From positions 1 to 12,320 of the forward strand of contig JAFUCW010000331.1 of NCBI GenBank assembly GCA_017459485.1: a stretch of 12,320 bases of DNA, read 5' to 3'. Positions 5,963-12,320 of the stretch are shown piece after piece (position 1 is the first letter of the stretch; each line of letters opens with the position of its first letter). The stretch comes from Eggerthellaceae bacterium (lineage in GTDB: Bacteria > Actinomycetota > Coriobacteriia > Coriobacteriales > Eggerthellaceae). The notes below the pieces were generated by a model. It did no database searches, had not been told where the DNA came from, and saw only the letters and a program-made list of their open reading frames with translations. The position numbers were made by a program, and so were the translations under genes.

Positions 5963-7495
5963 GTGGAGTCGACAACTGGCATCTTCTTCTGGGGATTCAT
6001 GATCGTCTATGGCATCGTGATGTTCATCCTCTCCCCCAAGACGGTTAGCGCCGGCGGGTTCTTCAACGGCGAAGACAAGCAAGGCCGCGACGCCAACCCG
6101 TGGATGATCACGGCTTCAATCTTTATCGCATGGATCTTCGCAAAGTCGGTTACCAACGCCGCCAATATGGGCCAAAGCTTCGGTATCGTGGGCGGCGTGG
6201 GCTACGCCGTCTATTGGCTGTGCATCCCGCTGACGGGGTATGCGCTCTACCGCCTGCGTAAACGCTTCCTGGCGAAGAGCATCATCAGCTTCCTGACGGA
6301 GCACTACGGCGTGGCGGCTGCATTCTGTTTTTCTGCCGCCATCCTGGTGCGTTTGTTCAACGAAGTCTGGTCCAACACGTCGGTTATTGGCGCATATTAC
6401 GGCCAGTCGGGCACTGCGCCGTTCATCATTGCCGCATTGCTGTTCACGGCCATCACGGTGGGCTACTGCTGTTGGGGCGGCATGCGCGGTTCGCTGATCA
6501 CCGACATCGCGCAGGCGGCGCTTTTCGTGGTACTGCTGTTTGTGGTGCTCATCTTCATCGTGCCGCAGGATGGCTTGGGGGCCATTATGGGCTCAGGCAC
6601 GTGGACGCTCGAAGGCGGTGTGGATTTCATTATCGGCGCTGGTTTGCAATGCCTCTCTTATGGCTTTCATGACGCCGTGCTCACCGACCGTGGCTTCCTA
6701 TGCGAAGAGAAGAAAATGCTCAAGGCGTTCACCATTGCAGGCCTGCTCGGCTTCGTTGCCATTGTGCTCTTCTCTTTCATCGGTGTGCATTCCATGCTCA
6801 ATGGCCTGGTCACCGAAGGTGTTGACGCTCCGGTGGTTGTGGCGCAAAGCCTGGGCATCGTGGCGTTCTTCTTCATGGCCGTCATCATGATCTCCACAGC
6901 AGGCTCCACGCTGGACTCTACATTTAGCTCGCTTGCGAAGCTGACCGCACGCGACCTTCCGGGCATCCTGGGCAAGACGCCGTCCACCAGCCCGCGCATC
7001 ATTGGCATCATCTTCATGGTCATCTTCGGCATTGTGGGCAACGTGCCCATGATCATGGGCGCCTCCATTATCACGGCGACCACCATCTCCGGCACGATGA
7101 TCATGGGCCTTGGTCCCATCTTCCTGCTCCATGGCCGCAAGGGCATCAAGCCGACCACGGTTGGCTTCATGCTCGCGTTCTGGATCGGCATGATCTTGGG
7201 CATCTGGGACGTGGTCAATGCGTCGTCCCTTTCGTTCATGAACATTGGCACGGGCAAGTACGCGAACTTCCTGGGAGTGAACTTCTGGGGCGCGCTTCTG
7301 TGCTGGATTGCCTATATTGTCCCTGGTGTTATTGCGGCACGCCAGGAAAAGGCTGCCGGCATCGAGCCTACGTGGATGGGTCTGACCGACGAGCAGATAG
7401 CCGAGCGTGAGCGCGCCTTGCGCGAGGCAGACCCCGAACTGCTCAGCGTCGTTGCCAAGATCGAGGCGGAACGAGAAGAAAAAGTGGCCGTGTAG
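5963..7495 (+). CDS. Sodium:solute symporter (SSS family)
   Basis: This 510-residue, strongly hydrophobic protein has about 12-14 predicted membrane segments, the normal size for the SSS family. The stretch STAGSTLDSTFSSLAKL, about two thirds along, matches the Ser/Thr-rich helix that carries the second sodium site in this family. WGGMRGSLITDIAQ is another recognisable SSS segment. The start is GTG at 5963, with AAAGGAG seven bases upstream and a first helix (IFFWGFMIVYGIVMFIL) beginning at once. An in-frame ATG at 5849 would add 38 residues rich in Cys, Arg and Pro that do not look coding. The substrate cannot be read from sequence. Its place between the ArsS genes and a nucleoside deaminase, with the shared upstream element, suggests uptake of a substrate or release of a product of that pathway. 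The tail is charged (EREEKVAV). Confidence 0.9.
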   Translation: MESTTGIFFWGFMIVYGIVMFILSPKTVSAGGFFNGEDKQGRDANPWMITASIFIAWIFAKSVTNAANMGQSFGIVGGVGYAVYWLCIPLTGYALYRLRKRFLAKSIISFLTEHYGVAAAFCFSAAILVRLFNEVWSNTSVIGAYYGQSGTAPFIIAALLFTAITVGYCCWGGMRGSLITDIAQAALFVVLLFVVLIFIVPQDGLGAIMGSGTWTLEGGVDFIIGAGLQCLSYGFHDAVLTDRGFLCEEKKMLKAFTIAGLLGFVAIVLFSFIGVHSMLNGLVTEGVDAPVVVAQSLGIVAFFFMAVIMISTAGSTLDSTFSSLAKLTARDLPGILGKTPSTSPRIIGIIFMVIFGIVGNVPMIMGASIITATTISGTMIMGLGPIFLLHGRKGIKPTTVGFMLAFWIGMILGIWDVVNASSLSFMNIGTGKYANFLGVNFWGALLCWIAYIVPGVIAARQEKAAGIEPTWMGLTDEQIAERERALREADPELLSVVAKIEAEREEKVAV

Positions 7496-7591
7496 CCACT
7501 GGCAGGCGGGCAGCAGCAAAACACTGCCGTGCTCGTAACGCAGCCTGGGGTTTCGGCTGGGCAACGCGAACTGCCCACTATAAGGCAAACT

Positions 7592-7630
7592 AAAGGTGCA
7601 GCTGTGTCGAATGGCTGCATCTTTTGTTGT
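7592..7630 (+). terminator. Rho-independent terminator after the symporter gene
   Basis: GGTGCAGC (7595-7602) pairs with GCTGCATC (7614-7621), an 8-bp stem with one G-U pair. Flanking AAA pairs with TTT, and the tail TTTTGTTGT follows. It lies about 100 bases after the symporter stop and about 35 bases before the -10 box of the deaminase gene, so it separates the two transcription units. Confidence 0.65.
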
Positions 7631-7664
7631 GCGTTACAAAAGCGTCTGGTGAGAGGTCGGGGCG

Positions 7665-7670
7665 TATAAT
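7665..7670 (+). promoter_or_regulatory. Consensus -10 box for the deaminase gene
   Basis: A perfect TATAAT stands about 70 bases before the ATG at 7742. The expected -35 position (about 7642-7648, GCGTCTG) does not resemble TTGACA and there is no extended -10 TG. If this is the promoter, it probably needs an activator or is weak. The leader would be about 65 bases. Confidence 0.45.
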
Positions 7671-7741
7671 TATGGGCGGCGAGCGCCAGAGATAGTAGGT
7701 CGGTAGCCTGCCGCCTTCGCCAAGAAAGGAACGTAACTCCC

Positions 7742-9055
7742 ATGCTTTTTGCCAACATCGACATTCTCGACGAAAACCTTGACTACCAGAAAGCCCAGTT
7801 CGTGGGTGTGGAGGGGGATGCTATCACGTATGTGGGAGCACAGGAACCCGCAGACGTTGCCCGCTTTGGAGAGCGTTATGATGGGAGTGGCAAGCTGCTC
7901 ATGAGCGCGTTTTACAACACGCATGCGCACACTCCCATGACGTTGTTGCGCGGCTATGCCGAAAACCAGCCCTTGCAGCAATGGCTCAACGAAACGGTGT
8001 GGCCGTTCGAAGGCAAGATGGAAGGCGAGAAAGGCCACCATTATTGGGGCTGTATGCTCAGCCAGGCAGAGATGCTGCGTTATGGGATGGTCAGCTACAC
8101 GGATATGTACTTCGTTACGGATGAGCGGTGCCGTGCGACCATGGAAGCGGGCATGAAGGCAAACCACTGCGACAGCGCCACTATGTGCTTCGTGGAAACA
8201 GACTACGACACGCTGCCCGTTGCGGAGCTCAACAAGAAGCTGTTTGCGGAGTATCACAATGCGGGCGACGGGCGTGTGAAAGTGGACATGTGCGTCCATG
8301 GGGAATACACCACCCCCCAGGGCATGATCGAACGTTGCGTGGCAGAGGCGAAGGCGCATGGCGCGGGGCTTCATGTCCATATGTCGGAGACCAAAGCCGA
8401 GCATGAAGAATGCAAGGAACGCCACAACGGTATGACGCCTGCCCAATGGTTCGATTCGCTGGGAGTGTTCGACGTTCCCACAAACGCTGCGCACTGCACG
8501 TATGTCGAGCCTGACGACATTGCGCTTATGGCCAGCAAAGGGGTCAGCGCAAGTTTGAACCCAGCGTCGAACATGAAGTTGGCCAGCGGATTCGCACCGG
8601 TGCAGGCTATGATTGACGCAGGAGTGAACTGCACGTTGGGCACCGACGGCATGGCGTCGAACAACACGCACAACATACTGCAAAGCGCCTACTTGCTGGC
8701 ATGCTTGCAGAAGGGCTACGCGCTTGACCCTGCAATCATCGCGCCAAAGGAAGTTCTGCAGATGCTTACCGTGAACGGTGCGCGCGCCCAAGGCCGCGAA
8801 GACTGCGGTGTGCTTGCTGTGGGCAAGAAGGCGGACTTGGTGGTGTTCGACATTGACACGCCATGGATGTGCCCGGTCTACGACATGCCCACCAACCTGA
8901 TCTATAGCGCGAACGGCGCAGATGTCGTTTTGACCATGTGTGACGGAGCGGTGCTGTACAAAGACGGCGAGTACGCCACCATCGACATCGAAAAGACCAA
9001 GCACGAGGTCGTGCGCTGCGTGGGCGAAGTGCTGGAAGCGCTGCAAGAGGGGTAG
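7742..9055 (+). CDS. mtaD: Amidohydrolase: 5-methylthioadenosine/S-adenosylhomocysteine deaminase family
   Basis: The 437-residue length is typical of the family. Metal and catalytic motifs are in order: NTHAHTPMTLLRG (59-71, H61 and H63), a WLNETVWPFE segment (81-90) typical of MTA/SAH deaminases, HVHMSE (211-216, with metal His213 and catalytic Glu216), AAHC (249-252, His251), and LGTDG (299-303, Asp302). The C-terminal VGKKADLVVFD is the usual composite-sandwich strand of amidohydrolases. The family hydrolyses the 6-amino group of adenosines altered at the 5' position (methylthioadenosine, S-adenosylhomocysteine, 5'-deoxyadenosine) to the inosine forms. I infer that a 5'-substituted adenosine from the nearby ArsS enzymes is a possible substrate; salvage of radical-SAM or methylation by-products is equally plausible. 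AAAGGAA lies 10 bases before the ATG. It converges with the phosphorylase gene, stop codons 23 bases apart, with no obvious hairpin between. Confidence 0.87.
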   Translation: MLFANIDILDENLDYQKAQFVGVEGDAITYVGAQEPADVARFGERYDGSGKLLMSAFYNTHAHTPMTLLRGYAENQPLQQWLNETVWPFEGKMEGEKGHHYWGCMLSQAEMLRYGMVSYTDMYFVTDERCRATMEAGMKANHCDSATMCFVETDYDTLPVAELNKKLFAEYHNAGDGRVKVDMCVHGEYTTPQGMIERCVAEAKAHGAGLHVHMSETKAEHEECKERHNGMTPAQWFDSLGVFDVPTNAAHCTYVEPDDIALMASKGVSASLNPASNMKLASGFAPVQAMIDAGVNCTLGTDGMASNNTHNILQSAYLLACLQKGYALDPAIIAPKEVLQMLTVNGARAQGREDCGVLAVGKKADLVVFDIDTPWMCPVYDMPTNLIYSANGADVVLTMCDGAVLYKDGEYATIDIEKTKHEVVRCVGEVLEALQEG

Positions 9056-9078
9056 TCGTGCGCGGGGGACGGGCGCAG

Positions 9079-9939
9079 CTACAGTTCCAGAGCGCGCAGC
9101 GTGCCTTCCACAAGTTTCGTTGCGTTTTCTCCTGCGAGCGCATACACCCGCGCGATTTCCTGGTCGAAGGTCGACTCGTTGAGCCCTTCGGGCCTCAAAC
9201 CTGCGGCGTAGTTGCTGATCATGTTAAGCCCGAGCACCCTCATGCCCACGTGGCGCGCCGCGATAACTTCTTCGCACATGCTCATGGCCACCGTCGAAGC
9301 ACCCCACGTGGCAAACATGCGTATTTCAGCAGGCGTTTCAAAGCTTGGTCCAGGCAAACCTAGGTATACGCCTTCTTGTGCGTGGATGCCCAGTTCGGAG
9401 GCAACGTCAAGGGCCGTAGTGCGCAAGGCGGGGTCGTAGGCGTCCTCCATGCTGAAGAAGCGCGGGCCCAAGCCAGGCGCCTGATTGCCCACAACGGGAT
9501 TGCGGCCCATGAAGTTGATATGGTCGCTCACAACGCAGAAATCGCCTGGTGCAAGGCCTTCCGCGATACCGCCTGCGGCGTTGGTCGTGAACAGCACCTG
9601 AGCCCCAAGGCGACGTGCGAGCCAAACCGGGAAGGCAACCTGCTGCGCCGTATAGCCTTCGTACCCATGGAAACGACCTTGCATGGCCAACACGCGTTTT
9701 CCACCGAGTTTGCCGGACAGGAATCTGCCCACGTGGTGGCCAACCGTCGACTTGCACAAATGAGGGACGTCGGCAAACGGCACGACGGCAGGCTTTTTCA
9801 TCTGCTCCGCAACATGGTTGAGGCCGCTACCAAGCACAAGGAGAACCTGCGGCTGCTTTTTCCCCATGCGCGAGCGCAGGTAGTGCTCTGCGTCGTTCAA
9901 ACGACGCTGCAGTTTCGTCTGTTTCGCGCGCTTAGCCAT
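9079..9939 (-). CDS. Purine nucleoside phosphorylase, trimeric (human PNP-like) class
   Basis: This 286-residue protein matches the trimeric PNP/MTAP family in length. Motifs are GSGL (37-40, phosphate loop), GRFHGYEGY (88-96, His91 and Tyr93 equivalent to human H86 and Y88), NAAGG (120-124), GPSFET (197-202, Glu201) and Asn243 in MISN. Glu plus Asn is the 6-oxopurine pattern; MTA phosphorylases have Asp there. Human PNP uses His257 to hold the ribose 5'-hydroxyl. This protein has no His between 231 and the C-terminus, which would suit a 5'-modified inosine. AMSMCEEV (218-225) replaces the usual MSTVPEV. The ATG at 9939 is preceded by AAGGAC. The frame stays open another 89 codons upstream, but that part has no family similarity. 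Converging with the deaminase suggests they act in sequence: deaminate, then phosphorolyse. Ordinary inosine/guanosine salvage is the alternative. Confidence 0.88.
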   Translation of the reverse strand: MAKRAKQTKLQRRLNDAEHYLRSRMGKKQPQVLLVLGSGLNHVAEQMKKPAVVPFADVPHLCKSTVGHHVGRFLSGKLGGKRVLAMQGRFHGYEGYTAQQVAFPVWLARRLGAQVLFTTNAAGGIAEGLAPGDFCVVSDHINFMGRNPVVGNQAPGLGPRFFSMEDAYDPALRTTALDVASELGIHAQEGVYLGLPGPSFETPAEIRMFATWGASTVAMSMCEEVIAARHVGMRVLGLNMISNYAAGLRPEGLNESTFDQEIARVYALAGENATKLVEGTLRALEL

Positions 9940-10028
9940 GGTACGTCCTTGATGTAGAGAGAGCCGAGTGAGCTGCACCCACGATAGTGGCTCGCCGTTC
10001 AGAATCTGTTCACTACTGTCATTCTCGA

Positions 10029-10046
10029 ACGAAACGTTGCTTTCGT
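10029..10046. promoter_or_regulatory. Inverted repeat upstream of the phosphorylase gene
   Basis: ACGAAA and TTTCGT are perfect 6-base arms around a 6-base spacer, about 90-107 bases before the phosphorylase ATG. The size and spacing fit a site for a dimeric regulator. The binding protein is unknown and a chance match is possible. Confidence 0.25.
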
Positions 10047-10281
10047 CTGCATGGTTTGTGGGTCGATGCGGCAGGTTCGACCTCGAATCCATAATGCATA
10101 GCTTACTGTAGGTGTTTGTGCGTGCTCCCCAAAACAAATCATAGAAAAGACCGACAAACACTCGCTTTCTTAGACGCACGTGTCCAATGCCGCAGCATAT
10201 AAGCAAAATAGAGTTTCAACATGCGTGTGGGTATTTCCCTAATCATGATAATTAAAAAAGAGTTTCTCTCGGCAGAAAACC

Positions 10282-10309
10282 TTGCATTTTGAAAGCTACG
10301 GAATACAAT
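10282..10309 (+). promoter_or_regulatory. Candidate sigma-70 promoter for the YdjY-type lipoprotein gene
   Basis: TTGCAT (10282-10287) and TACAAT (10304-10309) are separated by 16 bases in an AT-rich setting. This is the best plus-strand promoter match in the region. It would give a leader of about 205 bases before the ATG at 10523. A nearer CATAAT at 10399-10404 lacks a matching -35. Confidence 0.4.
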
Positions 10310-10317
10310 AACGAGTC

Positions 10318-10519
10318 GCATCGATGATTTCTGCCTTGTTCGATGCATCGTTCTGCGCGTCACCACGTATGTGGTGCAGCTTGCGTATTCTAGCAAAGCA
10401 TAATTCTGCAGTGCTCAGCACGTTCTGTCTACCAAGCAACGGTAGCCAGATAGTGCCGCAGGCACATTTGATGGTGCCCGAATAGGGAGTAGGGCACCCA
10501 ACCGGTCCTAAGGGAGGAC
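10318..10519 (+). other. Structured leader with serial hairpins before the lipoprotein gene
   Basis: Five inverted repeats follow each other: GCATCGA/TCGATGC (10318-10324 with 10340-10346), CACCAC-GTAT-GTGGTG (10361-10376), GTGCC-GCA-GGCAC (10453-10465), GGTGCCC/GGGCACC (10473-10479 with 10492-10498), and GTCCT-AAGGG-AGGAC (10505-10519). The last one partly covers the AGGGAGG ribosome site. This looks like a regulated or stabilised leader. I do not recognise a known riboswitch class. Confidence 0.35.
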
Positions 10520-10522
10520 AAC

Positions 10523-11428
10523 ATGAAAAAGATTTCTCTATTGGCAATGACCCTTGCACTGGCAGCCGGCGTGCTGGCTGGGTGTGCTTCGGGCGGCGAC
10601 ACGGGCGCGAGCGCTTCCGCCTCTGCCGACACGGCTGCGTCTGCATCCGCTGCTGCATCCGCCGACACGGCTGCAACTGCTTCCGCCGACACGAGCGCAT
10701 CTGCCGCAGCTTCCGCCGACACGGCCGCATCTGCATCTGCCGCTGCTTCCGCCGACACGAGCGCTTCCGCTGCCACCAGCTCTGCTGCTGCTTCTAGCGC
10801 TGCCACCAGCTCCGCCGCCTCCAGCGCCGAAGCCACCACGGGCGAAGACCCCACTCCGGACAACCCCATGGTGGTCGACAAAGAGAAGGGCGAAATTCGC
10901 TACATGGGCTTCGTTGACGGTGCCTATGTGGGCGAATCCGCTGCCGAAACCCGCCACGCTGTCGTGTTCGAAGGTGGCAGCAACGGTCAGAAGACCATCA
11001 TTTCCGGGTATGGCGACGAAAAGGAATTCTATCAGGCATGCATCGACCTTGGCTGGGAGCCGGGCAACAACCTGACGCTTGAGAACCAGAAGGGTGGCGA
11101 AAACGCTGCAACCATCGAAGGCGAAAAGCTCGAAGTGACCATTCGCTGGGATGGCCAGGACGAAATGCCCATCTGGGATTGCATCGAAGCTGCCAATGGC
11201 GACACGCGCGAAGCTGACTGGCGTTTTGGCGGCAACATCGACCGTGCTAACGAGAAGAATACCGGCTGCGTGCTCTGCATCGACTCCTGCGCGGTGGGCA
11301 TCGTCTCCAACGCTGCTTGGCCGTCTGGCACGACCGACGCTGACGGTGTCACCTACTTCCGCGGCGTTGCCGACAAGCTGCCTGCTGACGGCACCGACGT
11401 TATCGTGACCTTCCGCAAGGCTGCTTAA
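10523..11428 (+). CDS. Lipoprotein with Ala/Ser repeat linker and YdjY-type domain
   Basis: Residues 1-21 are a lipoprotein signal ending in the lipobox LAGC, with Cys21 as the lipidated residue. Residues about 24-108 are a low-complexity linker of Ala, Ser, Thr and Asp in which ASADT recurs five times. It probably lifts the domain off the membrane. Residues about 113-301 match what I recall of YdjY-domain proteins: NPMVVDKEKGEIRYMG at the start, HAVVFEGGSNG in the middle, and a Cys motif GCVLCIDSC (C249, C252, C256). E. coli YdjY is annotated as a putative ferredoxin-like protein, but cluster binding is unproven. A four-Cys site would need C172 or C220. An AGGGAGG site lies six bases before the ATG. 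The gene is followed by a VTT membrane protein, as YdjY is in ydjXYZ, so the two probably work together at the membrane. Confidence 0.85.
   Translation: MKKISLLAMTLALAAGVLAGCASGGDTGASASASADTAASASAAASADTAATASADTSASAAASADTAASASAAASADTSASAATSSAAASSAATSSAASSAEATTGEDPTPDNPMVVDKEKGEIRYMGFVDGAYVGESAAETRHAVVFEGGSNGQKTIISGYGDEKEFYQACIDLGWEPGNNLTLENQKGGENAATIEGEKLEVTIRWDGQDEMPIWDCIEAANGDTREADWRFGGNIDRANEKNTGCVLCIDSCAVGIVSNAAWPSGTTDADGVTYFRGVADKLPADGTDVIVTFRKAA
10619..10830 (+). repeat. In-frame Ala/Ser-coding repeat tract
   Basis: The block GCCGACACG, mostly preceded by TCCGCC-like codons, starts at 10625, 10661, 10685, 10715 and 10751. The spacings are 36, 24, 30 and 36 bases, all multiples of six. 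Length change by slippage would keep the reading frame and only lengthen or shorten the linker. After 10760 it grades into degenerate Ser/Ala codons. Confidence 0.75.
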
Positions 11429-11457
11429 TTAAAGCGCCTTGAATCCTCCCCTCCCTA

Positions 11458-11487
11458 GGGTGCCCCTGCTGTTTGGCAGGGGCACCC
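11458..11487 (+). terminator. Perfect 12-bp hairpin between the lipoprotein and VTT genes
   Basis: GGGTGCCCCTGC (11458-11469) pairs exactly with GCAGGGGCACCC (11476-11487) across a 6-base loop. This is the strongest hairpin in the window, 29 bases past the lipoprotein stop and about 30 bases before the next ATG. There is no T-run after it on either strand. It may lower read-through, protect the upstream message from 3' decay, or act as a factor-assisted terminator. Confidence 0.5.
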
Positions 11488-11518
11488 GCCCGTAAAGCTA
11501 CCTCGAAGGTTTGGAGAA

Positions 11519-12320
11519 ATGAGAAAAGTTACCAAATACGCTTCATTTGTGTTTAACTCACTATGCTGGGCGCTGATGGCAGGTGTGATCCTGTTCAGCA
11601 ACACCAAGCTCCACATGATGTTCAACGTCGGCTGGGTGTTCTGGGGCGTCCTTATTCTGGGCATCGTCCTGCTGTGCATCTTCATGCGCAAGAGCGAGTA
11701 CGGTATTGGCCACCGCGGATCGTTTGTTAGCTTCACAGCTATGATTCTTACGGGCCTGGTATACATCGGCCCCAATGCCGGTTGGTCAATTATCCCTGCC
11801 AAGATGATCCGCGAGGGTATTAGTGCGGTGCGCCTGCCGTTCCCGGTTATCAACACCGTTTTGATTATCGCGTTTGTGGTTCTTGGCGCCATTCTGATCT
11901 ACGGTGCCATCAAGGATCCGAAGCCATTGGCGGTCGATCCCGACCCCGAAAAGGCAAAGGTCGAGCGCACGGGTCGCATTGCCCGCTGGATCGCCTACGC
12001 TGTGCTGGCCATTGTCCTGATCATTTGCTCGTGCGTGCCTTCCATTCGCGAGCAGATGGGGCAGATTTTCAAGATGCTGTCTTCGGGCGACATCGATGCC
12101 GTGGTTGCATACCTGCGCAGCTATGGTCCGCAGGCTGCCGCCGTGTCCGCTGCCCTTATGGTGCTGCAGTCCCTGGCGGCCCCCATCCCGGCCTTCATCA
12201 TTACGCTGTCCAACGCGGTTGTGTTCGGCTGGTGGCAGGGTGCTATTCTGTCCTGGTCTTCGGCAATGATCGGTGCGGCTCTGTGCTTCTACATTGCGCG
12301 CATCTTGGGCCGCGACGCCG
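11519..12320 (+). CDS. TVP38/TMEM64 (VTT, DedA-related) membrane protein with N-terminal membrane extension, partial
   Basis: The frame is open from the ATG at 11519 to the right edge (267 complete codons), so the C-terminus is missing. The first ~130 residues hold about four membrane helices (including VGWVFWGVLILGIVLLCIFM and VINTVLIIAFVVLGAILIYG), followed by a charged loop (KDPKPLAVDPDPEKAKVERT). A fifth helix (IARWIAYAVLAIVLIICSC) leads into the VTT core: SLAAPIPAFIITLSNAVVFG, then GWWQGAILSWSSAMIGAA and FYIARILGRD. This is the characteristic re-entrant segment of TVP38/TMEM64 proteins such as E. coli YdjX and YdjZ. The N-terminal helices are extra compared with those proteins. AAGG lies nine bases, and GGAG two bases, before the ATG. 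Transport or lipid-related roles are known for relatives, but the substrate here is unknown. Confidence 0.83.
   Translation, partial: MRKVTKYASFVFNSLCWALMAGVILFSNTKLHMMFNVGWVFWGVLILGIVLLCIFMRKSEYGIGHRGSFVSFTAMILTGLVYIGPNAGWSIIPAKMIREGISAVRLPFPVINTVLIIAFVVLGAILIYGAIKDPKPLAVDPDPEKAKVERTGRIARWIAYAVLAIVLIICSCVPSIREQMGQIFKMLSSGDIDAVVAYLRSYGPQAAAVSAALMVLQSLAAPIPAFIITLSNAVVFGWWQGAILSWSSAMIGAALCFYIARILGRDA

Larger units (their letters stand above)
9940..10522. other. 583-base divergent intergenic region
   Basis: This region separates the phosphorylase (minus) from the lipoprotein gene (plus) and must hold both promoters. It is AT-rich around 10225-10315. I found no convincing gene. It contains an inverted repeat ACGAAA-CGTTGC-TTTCGT at 10029-10046, which would sit in the phosphorylase leader, a 9-base palindrome CAGA-A-TCTG at 10000-10008, a plausible plus-strand promoter at 10282-10309, and several hairpins from 10318 to 10519. 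No good minus-strand promoter could be singled out. Confidence 0.5.

Noticed and set aside
7545..7565. CAGCC...GGCTG stem after the symporter as the terminator
   Set aside because: Only five pairs and no T-run; the hairpin at 7595-7621 with a T-rich tail is clearly better.
10074..10090. tRNA-like GGTTCGA...TCGAATCC
   Set aside because: It resembles a T-arm by chance; no acceptor stem, anticodon arm or D-arm can be built around it.
9940..10206. Extended N-terminus of the phosphorylase (open minus-strand frame to 10206)
   Set aside because: The extra 89 residues show no family similarity, and a ribosome site lies before the ATG at 9939, where the normal domain begins.
10221..10292. 23-codon plus-strand reading frame
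   Set aside because: It has no ribosome site, lies in AT-rich intergenic DNA, and overlaps the candidate promoter.
10324..10485. 53-codon plus-strand reading frame in the lipoprotein leader
   Set aside because: No ribosome site precedes its ATG, and its composition is explained by the hairpin-rich leader.
1..12320. CRISPR array, insertion sequence, phage or integrase genes
   Set aside because: I saw no regular repeat-spacer pattern, no terminal inverted repeats with a transposase, and no recombinase motifs.

Overview
The window looks like chromosomal DNA from a moderately high-GC anaerobe of the class Coriobacteriia, most likely family Eggerthellaceae. This placement is an inference from codon use, an Ala/Ser-rich lipoprotein with a YdjY-type domain, and the mix of radical-SAM and accessory genes; no rRNA or other marker gene is present. 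I see no transposase, integrase, phage gene, CRISPR array, tRNA or rRNA.

Layout from left to right. (1) At 249-1832 a small conserved-looking protein of unknown function is followed by a GAF domain fused to a LolD/MacB-type ABC ATPase that has no permease beside it. (2) At 2097-5635 there is a three-gene run: an AhpD-like CxxC protein of the type found beside arsenosugar genes, a stand-alone ArsS-type radical SAM/Cys-rich enzyme, and a 676-residue protein joining a metallophosphoesterase-like domain to a second ArsS-type enzyme. (3) At 5963-7495 there is a GTG-started sodium:solute symporter, followed by a good terminator. (4) At 7742-9055 there is an amidohydrolase of the methylthioadenosine/S-adenosylhomocysteine deaminase family. 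A purine nucleoside phosphorylase (9079-9939, minus strand) converges on it, 23 bases apart. (5) A 583-base divergent intergenic region with a structured leader precedes a YdjY-domain lipoprotein (10523-11428) and a TVP38/TMEM64 (VTT) membrane protein that runs off the right edge. These last two recall the ydjXYZ genes of E. coli.

The most interesting reading is that regions 2-4 form one functional block. ArsS enzymes join the 5'-deoxyadenosyl group of SAM to a methylated arsenical, giving a 5'-arsenic-substituted adenosine. The deaminase family would convert such a 5'-substituted adenosine to the inosine form. The phosphorylase keeps an Asn243-type 6-oxopurine site and lacks the histidine that reads the 5'-hydroxyl in human PNP, so it could then release hypoxanthine and a 5-substituted ribose-1-phosphate. 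A shared promoter-proximal sequence (CTATCAAGCGATT with flanking similarity) lies upstream of both the AhpD/ArsS run and the symporter, which suggests common control. The chemistry is inferred: no ArsM methyltransferase, ArsR or arsenic transporter gene lies in the window, and ordinary methylthioadenosine/5'-deoxyadenosine salvage is the main alternative.
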